In this document: positions 48,374 to 56,089 of the stretch, in pieces
Position numbering within the stretch: the first letter of the stretch is position 1
Layout: each line of letters begins with the position of its first letter
Notes under the pieces: model-generated
Told to the model about the DNA's origin: nothing
Databases searched by the model: none
The model's input: only the letters and a program-made list of their open reading frames with translations
Program-made: the position numbers and the translations under genes
Source: Microlunatus speluncae
GTDB taxonomy: Bacteria > Actinomycetota > Actinomycetes > Propionibacteriales > Propionibacteriaceae
Direction: 5' to 3'
Length of the DNA: 64,000 nucleotides
Assembly (NCBI RefSeq): GCF_009299835.1
Contig: NZ_VKCZ01000003.1
Span: 1 to 64,000 of the forward strand

Positions 48374-51291
48374 CCGCTTCGATTCGCCGCCGCCCGGGCC
48401 GGGTCGCCCCCGCTGTCCTCGCCTTCGCCCTCGGGCTGCTGGGCCTGTTGATCCTGCCGCCGACTCCGGCCGCGGCCGAGGAACGGTCGGCGATCGAGGT
48501 CTTCGGCGGCTGCCTGTCGGCACAGAAGAAGGGCGACCTGGTGCTGCTGATCGACGAGTCGGCCAGCCTGCGCGACACCGATCCCGACGGCGCCCGGGTC
48601 ACCGCGGCCGGCTATCTGCTCAACCAGCTGGCCGGTTTCGCCGCCGAGGGCAAGGTCGCGCTGGACGTGACCGTCGCCGGCTTCGCCTCCGACTACGCCG
48701 AGGCCGTCGGCTGGACCCGGCTCGGCGGCGACGGCGCGCGGACCCTGGACCAGACGCTGGACAGCTTCCGGGACCGGACCGACGGGTACGAGACCGACTA
48801 TTGGAACGGGCTGAACGGTGCCCGGCAGCAGCTGGCCGAGCGATCCAAGGCCGACCCGGACCGGTGCCAGGCGATCGTCTGGTTCACCGACGGCACCCTC
48901 GACCTGGACCTGCGCCGCAACGCCGAGGACCGGGAGCGGTACGGCGAGCACAAGGCGTACGCCCCGGACCTCGACCTGGACACCGAGGACCGGGTCCGGC
49001 AGGCCGAGACCGCCGCCCGCCGCGATCTCTGCCGGGCGGGTGGCCTGGCCGACCAGCTGCGCGGCAACCGGGTCACCCTGTTCGCGATCGGCCTGCGCGG
49101 CTCGGATGCGAAGGCGTCCGACTTCGACACGATGCGGGCGATCGCGACCGGCGCCTCCGGCGACGAGAAGTGCGGCAAGATCACCAAGCCGACGCCGGGG
49201 GAGTTCACCCTGGCCAGCAACATCGACGACCTGCTGTTCGCACTGGACCGGATGCGGGATCCGTCCCGGGAGCCGACCGAGACCGAGGCCGGCGTCTGCC
49301 AGGGCAAGGTCTGCCAGCAGCGGCACAACATCGTGCTGGACAACTCGCTCAGCTCGGTGCACATCCTCGGCTCGGCCAACGTCAACGGGCTGACCGTCGT
49401 CCTGGTCCGGCCGGACGGGAAGACGATCACCCTGAAGCGGCTCGATCCGGGCCGGTCGGCCGAGGCGGAGTCCGGCGGCGTCGCGATCGGCTACGCCTGG
49501 CAGTCGGCCCGCACCGTCAGCATCGACCTCAAGCGCTCCGGCAACGCCGACTGGACCGGGCAGTGGGCGGTGGTGTTCGTCGACCCGAAGGCCAACTCGC
49601 CGAAGGCCCGGTCACGGACCAACATCCATGTCTCCGGCGACGTCTTCCCGGCCTGGCCGGATGCGAAGAAGACGACCCTGCGGGCCGGTGAGCAGGTCAA
49701 GGGCGTCACGTTCGGGCTGGCCGACGCCGCCGGCAAGGCGATCAACCCGCGGTCGCTGCTCGGCAGCGCGAAGTTCGGCGCCACCCTGACCGTGCCCGGC
49801 GGCCAGGAACTGGTGCTGGCCGACGGCGTCGGCGCCAAGGACATCGCCGCCGCCCGGACCCTGGACCTGACCGACGTCCGGCCGGGGCGGGCCACCCTCC
49901 GGCTCAGCGTCGCGGTCACCACGGCCGCGACCACCGACGCCCAGGGCAAGCGGGTCGCCGGCACCCCGTTGGCGCCGCGGGTGATCGACATCCCGGTCGC
50001 GATCGGCCCGCCGCTCGGCTTTCCGACCCCGGCGTCCTCGATCAACTTCGGGTCGGCCGAGGGGCCGGCCGATCTGACCGCCGCGCTGCCGGTCAACGGC
50101 CCGGGCTGCATCTGGCTCGACGCCGGCAGTAAGCCGGAGATCAACTCCGGGCCGGACACGATCGGTGAGACCAAGATCAGCTCGTCGGCCGACTCGGCCG
50201 ACAGCTGCGTCCGGATCGCCGAGGGGCAGCAGGCGGAGCTGGCGCTGCGGTTGACCACCGCCGAGGCCGGCAACGGCAGCCTCAACGGCACGATGGCGAT
50301 CATGGTCGCGCCGGCCGAGGCGCCGGACCGCGCGACCAAGGTCATGATCGACTTCACCGCCGACCTGAGCCGGCCGCTGAACCCGGTCAACTTCGTCGCG
50401 GTGCTGCTGGCCGCCCTGATCCTCGGCCCGGGCATCCCGATCGCCCTGCTCTACCTGGGCAAATGGCTGACGGCGACCATCCCGAGCCGGGCCCTGCTGG
50501 CCCGCCGGATCCCGATCATGATCACCGCCGGTCCGCCCGGCGGTGCCGGCCGGGTGCTCCGGCTCGAGCGCGGTCAGCCGGAACCGTTGACGTTGACCGA
50601 GCGCGACTTCACCGACATGGTCCGGCTGTCCAACTCCGGCTCCCGGACCGCCGCGGCCGAGGGTGCGACGCTGCGCACCTCGATCGGCCGGTCACCGTTC
50701 GGGGCCGGGTTCGTGCTGGTCGACTCACCGGGTCTGGTCGGCGCTTCGTCGACCGATCCGGATCCGTACGGGCCGGAGCGCCAGGCCCGGCTGCCGCTGG
50801 CCGTCCACAACACCTGGGTGGTGCAGCACGACCCCGCCGGCCCGGCCGATCAGGCGCAGTTGTTGATCTTCATCGGTGCCGACCTGACCGCGGACCGGTT
50901 GCGGACCTTGGCCGAGGACATCGACCGCCGGGCCCCGGACCTGGTGCAGCGCCTGCACGCCTCCGGGCCGGCCCAAGACGCTCCGGACTGGTCGGCGGCA
51001 CACCCGTTCGACGATCCCGACGGGGGCGCGGCCACCGTGGCTCCGTCGCCGTTCCAAGATCAACAACCACCACCCGGTCCGACGGCCATGCCACCGGTGC
51101 CCGGCCCCGGTCAAGATAAACCGGCCCGACCGGCCGGTCATGATCAACCGGCGCGACCGGCCGGTCAGGATCAACCACCGCCGCGGCCGGCCGCCGGCAC
51201 CGAGCCCGGCGCCGAATCCGGTGACCGGCAGGACACCGACTGGTCGTTCGACTTCGATGATCTTGACGAGGGGCCCGGCCGCCGGCCCTGA
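48370..51291 (+). CDS. VWA domain membrane protein, 973 aa
   Basis: A large exported protein. A signal peptide (about 1-36) ends at AAAE. The von Willebrand A domain follows: MIDAS residues Asp62-x-Ser64-x-Ser66 in LLIDESASL, with WFTDGTLDL and IGLRGSD further on (about 55-300). Beta-rich regions span about 310-670. One membrane span is at about 672-697 (FVAVLLAALILGPGIPIALLYL), followed by a cytoplasmic part of about 275 residues ending in Pro-rich repeats and an acidic FDFDDLDEG end. It could bind a ligand outside and signal to the cytoplasmic partners of the cluster. It is coupled to the preceding small membrane protein. Confidence 0.88.
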   Translation: MTASIRRRPGRVAPAVLAFALGLLGLLILPPTPAAAEERSAIEVFGGCLSAQKKGDLVLLIDESASLRDTDPDGARVTAAGYLLNQLAGFAAEGKVALDVTVAGFASDYAEAVGWTRLGGDGARTLDQTLDSFRDRTDGYETDYWNGLNGARQQLAERSKADPDRCQAIVWFTDGTLDLDLRRNAEDRERYGEHKAYAPDLDLDTEDRVRQAETAARRDLCRAGGLADQLRGNRVTLFAIGLRGSDAKASDFDTMRAIATGASGDEKCGKITKPTPGEFTLASNIDDLLFALDRMRDPSREPTETEAGVCQGKVCQQRHNIVLDNSLSSVHILGSANVNGLTVVLVRPDGKTITLKRLDPGRSAEAESGGVAIGYAWQSARTVSIDLKRSGNADWTGQWAVVFVDPKANSPKARSRTNIHVSGDVFPAWPDAKKTTLRAGEQVKGVTFGLADAAGKAINPRSLLGSAKFGATLTVPGGQELVLADGVGAKDIAAARTLDLTDVRPGRATLRLSVAVTTAATTDAQGKRVAGTPLAPRVIDIPVAIGPPLGFPTPASSINFGSAEGPADLTAALPVNGPGCIWLDAGSKPEINSGPDTIGETKISSSADSADSCVRIAEGQQAELALRLTTAEAGNGSLNGTMAIMVAPAEAPDRATKVMIDFTADLSRPLNPVNFVAVLLAALILGPGIPIALLYLGKWLTATIPSRALLARRIPIMITAGPPGGAGRVLRLERGQPEPLTLTERDFTDMVRLSNSGSRTAAAEGATLRTSIGRSPFGAGFVLVDSPGLVGASSTDPDPYGPERQARLPLAVHNTWVVQHDPAGPADQAQLLIFIGADLTADRLRTLAEDIDRRAPDLVQRLHASGPAQDAPDWSAAHPFDDPDGGAATVAPSPFQDQQPPPGPTAMPPVPGPGQDKPARPAGHDQPARPAGQDQPPPRPAAGTEPGAESGDRQDTDWSFDFDDLDEGPGRRP
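51112..51191 (+). repeat. 27-base tandem repeat in the VWA gene tail
   Basis: Three imperfect units of 27 bases encode QDKPARPAG, HDQPARPAG and QDQPPPRPA. Each begins at a GATAAA or GATCAA. Such Pro-rich repeats suggest a flexible tether. Confidence 0.7.
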
Positions 51292-51382
51292 CAGATCTTT
51301 TCGTGCCTCGATCGGCACTGTCCGAGCGAGGCACCGACGCGGTGCGCTGCCGATTCAGGTCGTGACGCAGCTACTGGATCGG

Positions 51383-51829
51383 CTACCGGGTGAAGGTCGA
51401 GAGGTCGATGCCGCGGTCGGTGGCGAGGGCCTGGAGCTTCTCCGCGTCGTCGGTCTGGATGCAGACGCAGGCGTGCAGGCCGTCGTCGTCGCGGCGGACG
51501 ATGTAATAGGCAAAACTGTCGGTGAGTGGCTCGCCATCGGCGTCGTAGAAGAGCCAGCGCACATGGACGACCTTGATCCGGTCGGTCAGCGCGTCGACCG
51601 CGAGACATTCGTGGCCGACGGAGGCGAGCCCGAGCTTGCGATAGAGGGGGTAGGACTGTTCGAGTCCTTGAGCCATGGACTCGCGGTCCTCGAGCACGCC
51701 GTGGAACCGGTCGTCGATGATCATGCCGGGGGTCGCCCACAGACCCGCGGCGGCTTCGGAATCGAAGGCCGACAGGGTGGCGGCGTACGCGGTCAGGTAG
51801 GCCTCGATCTCAGGATCGAATTGATTCAT
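51383..51829 (-). CDS. NTF2/SnoaL-like protein
   Basis: A 148-residue NTF2-like protein (DUF4440-like) beginning MNQFDPEIEAYLTAYAATLSAFDSEAAAGLWATPGMIIDD. The central YRKLGLASVGHECLAVDALTDRIKVVHVRWLFYDADG and the C-terminal ADDGLHACVCIQTDD complete the cone fold. It lies 32 bases downstream of the HTH gene on the same strand, and both genes interrupt the large cluster in antisense orientation. Confidence 0.82.
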   Translation of the reverse strand: MNQFDPEIEAYLTAYAATLSAFDSEAAAGLWATPGMIIDDRFHGVLEDRESMAQGLEQSYPLYRKLGLASVGHECLAVDALTDRIKVVHVRWLFYDADGEPLTDSFAYYIVRRDDDGLHACVCIQTDDAEKLQALATDRGIDLSTFTR

Positions 51830-51861
51830 GTCTTCGACCCTAGGAGCGAAGCCCGACACGG

Positions 51862-52254
51862 CTATGGCGGCGTTAGCCCGGGGAGATCCTCCGGGCCGAG
51901 TGCCACGGTGAGTTTGGCGAAGACGCTCTGGGCCGTGGCCGAGCTGTACGGGCCGATGGCGACCAGGGCCGCGAGCAGCGCCGATACCTCACCGGGCGTG
52001 AGCCGGACCTGGCAGTCCCGGTCGCGGGACGCGATCCGGTAGCCCCCGTGAGCGCCGGTGACGACCTCGAGCGGGATCCCGGCCTCGCGCAGCCGGACGG
52101 TATCCCGCTCGATCGTGCGCGAGCTGACGCCGACGAGCTCGGCCAGCTGGGCTGCTGTCGTCAGCTTCGGGTGCCGGGCTCGCAGCTGCTCGATCACGGC
52201 GTGCTGCCGCTCGACCAACGGCAGCAACTGGTGCAGGCGGATCGAGGGGTCCAT
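51862..52254 (-). CDS. Short YafY-like HTH regulator, 130 aa
   Basis: The N-terminal winged helix is AAQLAELVGVSSRTIERDTVRLREAGIPLEVVTGAHGGYRIASR (about 32-75), the YafY pattern. The protein ends after LTPGEVSALLAALVAIGPYSSATAQSVFAKLTVAL, so the WYL domain is missing. The frame is intact, so it may be a natural short form or a truncated regulator. It is 32 bases upstream of the NTF2-like gene and probably controls it. Confidence 0.82.
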   Translation of the reverse strand: MDPSIRLHQLLPLVERQHAVIEQLRARHPKLTTAAQLAELVGVSSRTIERDTVRLREAGIPLEVVTGAHGGYRIASRDRDCQVRLTPGEVSALLAALVAIGPYSSATAQSVFAKLTVALGPEDLPGLTPP

Positions 52255-52509
52255 GGCGATCAGATTGGCACAGGCCGTGAGTCGACCGCCGGTCTGCGCA
52301 CCGGAGTGCGGCCGGTCGCGTAGCCTCGGGATCGCCAGGCTGGGGGCCGACTCCGGGTCACGCCTGACCGCGCCGCTTTCCCCGGCGTGAAAAACTTGGG
52401 GCCCATGCGCCGGGGTCCCCGCGGAGTTGTTCGGGGGAGCGCAGCGGAGGAGAAGATCTCCGTGGGGGTGGTTCCGTGGGGTGGTTGGCACGAGAGGGGC
52501 GCGATCGGC
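52255..52509. promoter_or_regulatory. Divergent promoter region of the tubulin-like gene
   Basis: This 255-base gap separates the minus-strand HTH gene from the tubulin-like gene and must hold promoters for both, unless the tubulin-like gene starts at an earlier codon (GTG at 52462 or ATG at 52405). I cannot define -35/-10 elements. Confidence 0.35.
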
Positions 52510-55500
52510 GTGAGACGGTTTCTGGTGGTGGGCTGTGGCGGCTCGGGCGGCGCGACGCTGGCCTACCTGATGGACCAACTGGCCTCCGACCTGGCCGCGA
52601 TCGATCGGCGGCTCGCGCTGCCGGCGGGCTGGCAGTTCGTGCACCTGGACGTGCCGTCCGGCCCCGAGCCCGGCCCGGACGGGCTGGGCAACGTGCCGCA
52701 GCAGGGCGGCCGCTACCTCGGCCTCGGACCCAAGGGTGGCTCGTACTCCGACCTCGACTACGCCGTATCGCAGAAACTGCTCGGCGCCCGCACCCTCGAC
52801 GCGGTGGCCGGCTGGGCGCCGCGGCAGCCGCAGTCGGTCGCCACCCCGATCGACGTCGGCGCCGGGCAATACCGTTCGATCGGCCGGATGATCACGCTGG
52901 CCCGCGCCGGCGAGGTGCACCAGGGCCTGCAGTCGGCCTGGGATCAGCTGGCCCGGGTGGAGACGATCACCGAGATGGGTCACCTGGCTCAGACGGTCGG
53001 CTCCACGTTCAACGCCAACGAGACCCCGATCGTGCTGGTCGTGACCTCGATGGCCGGCGGCTCCGGAGCCTCGATGGCGCTGGACGTGTGCCGGCTGCTG
53101 ACCCTGATCCCCGGCGTCAATCCGAAGCTGACCGCGGTCTTCATGGTCGCGCCGGACATCTTCGACTCGCTGCCGCCGTCCGCCCGCAGCGGGGTCCGGG
53201 CCAACGCCCTGGCCATGCTCGGTGAGATCGTCGCCGGCCAGACCGGCGCCGCCCGTCGGCACGACGTGGAGATCCTGTCCGGCCTCGGGTACGGCGACGG
53301 GCAGGGCACCGAGATCCCGTTCGCCCGGGTCTTCCCGATCGGGCGGTTCATCGGGTCACAGCGGACGATGTTCGGCGACGGGTCGCCGAAGGCGATCTAT
53401 CGCGGCCTGGCCCGGGGCCTGGGCGGGATGATGATCAGCGAGGTGGCCAGCACCCAGTTCGTCTCGTTCGATCTCGGCAACACCGGCTCCGTGCCGCCGG
53501 ACAGCGACTATCTCGCCTGGGGTGCGCAGCTCGATCCCATTCCGTGGGGGTCGTACGGGTTCGCCAGCCTGAGCATGGGCCGGGAACGCTACGCCGAGTA
53601 CGCCGCGCAGCGGGTCGCCCGCGGCAGCGTCGACCGGCTGCTCGACGGCCACCTGCAGGCCGGCAATTCCGCCTCCGGCACCGAGCAGGTCAAGGCGCTG
53701 GTGGACAGCCAGTGGGCCCGGATCTGCGCCCGGCTGCAGTTGCCGGCCGGGATCGGCTCCGGGCAACAGGCCGGCGCCGAGCTGGGCAGCTGGATGACCA
53801 CCGTCGCGCTGCCGCGGGCCGACGCCGACGCGGCCGCCCGGCGGGTGGTGGACGCCGAATACGTACCGCATCTGCCGTCGCCCGGCGGGCAGCAGGCCCG
53901 GCAGTGGTTGGAGGCCGTGCAGCAGCGCTCCCGGTCCCGCGGGCATGCGCTGGCCGAGGCCGCCGGCAAGGCCGCCTACGACTGGGCCTTCGCCTGGCAG
54001 CAAGGTCTGTTGGAGCGGCTGACCGGCGTGCTGACCGAGGGGATCAGCCGGCTCGGGCTGCCGTACGCGGCCGCCGTGCTGGAACGCCTCGACGCGCACC
54101 TGCGCGGCGTCGTCATCCCCGGCACCGAGGCGCTCGGCCGCACCGATCCGGGGAGCCTTTCGGAGCTGCCGACCGAGTTGCAGCAGGCGGTGGCCGCGAT
54201 CAAGGGCGCCATCACCGGCGGCGACACGCTGGTCGAGCGGCTGGTCGACGGGGTCCGGATCAAGGTCCGCACCCAGCTCTACACCCGCGCCTCGGCTCTG
54301 ACCGCCGACGCTCTGGCCACCTTCATCCCCGACGTGCTGACGCCCTTGATCGAGGCGATCCGGGAGTCGCAGCGGGTGCTGGAGCAGGCCCGTGGCTCGC
54401 AGGTGAAGCACGACGGGCTGGCCCGGTTGGCCACCGATCAGTACGCGGCCTGGCCGTCCGATGCCGACGTGCGGGTGCCGAGCCGGTTCGACGAGGCCGG
54501 CAACGAGGTGCTGCTCACCCCGGCCCGCGACTTCGCCGCGCAGTACGCCGCTGATCTTGGTCGGGCCGTGCCGGTCGACGAGGCCGGCAACGTCCCGGCG
54601 CAGTTGGTGCCGACCCAGGTGATCGAGGGGATCTGGGAGACCACCGGCGGCGAGCGGCCGCCCGCCCTGGATCCCCGTCAGCACAACCTGATCGAGCAGA
54701 CGGCGCCGTGGCGGTCCCGGGTGTTCCCGACCAACCCGGCCACCGGCGACGCGCTGATCCCGAGCCGGGCCCGGTTCGCCGTGCACGTGAAGCCGGCCGA
54801 GGTGCTGGAGCGGTCGCGGGCGTTCGTGGCTCGCTCCGAGCAGTCGTTCCAGCGGTTCTGCGCCGTCTCGCTGCGCGACTTCATCAACGGCCCCGAGGTC
54901 GCCGAATCCGAACGAGCGCAGCGGATCCGCGACATCACGACCAAGTTCACCGAGGCGCTGTCACTGGCCATGCCCTTGATCGGCGTCGATGATCAAGTGG
55001 TGCAACTGCTGCACGGCGGCCAGGGCGTGGAGTATCGCTACAAGTTCTCCGACGTGCCGTTCGCCGAGTTGCCGATCGCCGATGATCTGATGCGGATCCT
55101 GGTCGACAATCCGAGCATCGACGCCTCCAGCCGGGACAATCTCGGCGCCGCGCTGACCGATCAGGGCAACCCGCGGCGGATCGACATCTTCGGCTCCTAT
55201 CCCTTGTATTCGCCGCTGGCCTTCTCCTCGGTGCTGCGGCCGATCGCCGAGCAGTGGGGCGCGACCACGGCGCAGGGGCGGGACGCGTTCTGGAGTCATC
55301 GTCGCTCCCGGCCGCTCGATGCGGCGCTGCCGATGGCCGATGTCGAGCGGCGCACCATGGTCGCCGGCTGGTATCTCGGGCAGATCGTCGGCGAGTTGAT
55401 CATCCCGCCGTCGCCGTACCAGGTCGGGGTGAAGATCCTTGATCGGCAGAACGGGGAGTGGGTCGAGTTCCCGTATCCGATGCTGACGCCGCCGCAGCAG

Positions 55501-56085
55501 TTCGTCGCGCCCTACGACTGGCTGCCGGCCGTGCTCGAGTCGCAACTGCTGGCGATCGCCCGGGTGCACGAGTCGCCGGTGCTGTCCTCGCTCCGGCCGT
55601 ACCGGCTGCTGCGTTCCTTGTACGACAGCAATCCGCTGCGTCCGGCCGGCGGCATCGTGCCGCTCTCCGGCCGGGAGCGGCTGGCCGAGTGGATCCGCGG
55701 TGACGGCGACCTGACGTCGCGGGTCGCGGTCCTGGCCGAGGCGACGACGCCGGAGGAGCGCCGGGACCGGGCCAAGGAATGGCTGAACGGCCCCAAGGGT
55801 CCGGGCACGCTGGCCTCGGTGCACTTCATGCCGGCCGGCGAGGACGGCGCCCCCGGTGGCGGCTCCTTCTCCATGATCACCAGTCGTGATCAAGCCAGTC
55901 AGACTCCGGTCTTCCGTGATCTTGCTCCGGACATCCACTGGGCCGCGCGTCAGTTGACCCGGTTGATCGACGACGCGTACGAGCTCGCCGTCGCGGCCCC
56001 GGACGCGGCGCGCGGCGGCCGGGACGGGCAACCCGGCCCGGCACCGCGGACCAAGATCGAACTGCCCGAGGGCGGGGTGTACTGA
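52510..56085 (+). CDS. Tubulin-like protein, 1191 aa
   Basis: A large protein whose N-terminus carries the tubulin/FtsZ-type nucleotide fold: VVGCGGSGGATLAYL (about residues 6-20) matches the first glycine loop, and VVTSMAGGSGASMALDVCRLL (about 177-197) matches the GGGTGSG tubulin signature. The remaining 900 residues are helical with several long amphipathic stretches and no other domain I recognise. It resembles the actinobacterial Tubulin_2 proteins, which are not cell-division FtsZ. It may bind GTP and assemble. GTG at 52510 is my start; GTG at 52462 with a GGAGGAG site nine bases upstream is a real alternative. The next gene follows after four bases. Confidence 0.85.
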   Translation: MRRFLVVGCGGSGGATLAYLMDQLASDLAAIDRRLALPAGWQFVHLDVPSGPEPGPDGLGNVPQQGGRYLGLGPKGGSYSDLDYAVSQKLLGARTLDAVAGWAPRQPQSVATPIDVGAGQYRSIGRMITLARAGEVHQGLQSAWDQLARVETITEMGHLAQTVGSTFNANETPIVLVVTSMAGGSGASMALDVCRLLTLIPGVNPKLTAVFMVAPDIFDSLPPSARSGVRANALAMLGEIVAGQTGAARRHDVEILSGLGYGDGQGTEIPFARVFPIGRFIGSQRTMFGDGSPKAIYRGLARGLGGMMISEVASTQFVSFDLGNTGSVPPDSDYLAWGAQLDPIPWGSYGFASLSMGRERYAEYAAQRVARGSVDRLLDGHLQAGNSASGTEQVKALVDSQWARICARLQLPAGIGSGQQAGAELGSWMTTVALPRADADAAARRVVDAEYVPHLPSPGGQQARQWLEAVQQRSRSRGHALAEAAGKAAYDWAFAWQQGLLERLTGVLTEGISRLGLPYAAAVLERLDAHLRGVVIPGTEALGRTDPGSLSELPTELQQAVAAIKGAITGGDTLVERLVDGVRIKVRTQLYTRASALTADALATFIPDVLTPLIEAIRESQRVLEQARGSQVKHDGLARLATDQYAAWPSDADVRVPSRFDEAGNEVLLTPARDFAAQYAADLGRAVPVDEAGNVPAQLVPTQVIEGIWETTGGERPPALDPRQHNLIEQTAPWRSRVFPTNPATGDALIPSRARFAVHVKPAEVLERSRAFVARSEQSFQRFCAVSLRDFINGPEVAESERAQRIRDITTKFTEALSLAMPLIGVDDQVVQLLHGGQGVEYRYKFSDVPFAELPIADDLMRILVDNPSIDASSRDNLGAALTDQGNPRRIDIFGSYPLYSPLAFSSVLRPIAEQWGATTAQGRDAFWSHRRSRPLDAALPMADVERRTMVAGWYLGQIVGELIIPPSPYQVGVKILDRQNGEWVEFPYPMLTPPQQFVAPYDWLPAVLESQLLAIARVHESPVLSSLRPYRLLRSLYDSNPLRPAGGIVPLSGRERLAEWIRGDGDLTSRVAVLAEATTPEERRDRAKEWLNGPKGPGTLASVHFMPAGEDGAPGGGSFSMITSRDQASQTPVFRDLAPDIHWAARQLTRLIDDAYELAVAAPDAARGGRDGQPGPAPRTKIELPEGGVY

Positions 56086-56089
56086 TTCC

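Noticed and set aside
47639..48523. Long minus-strand frame upstream of the 149-residue membrane protein
   Set aside because: It is antisense to the cluster's first membrane protein and the start of the VWA gene, and its product is Arg/Gly-rich without features.
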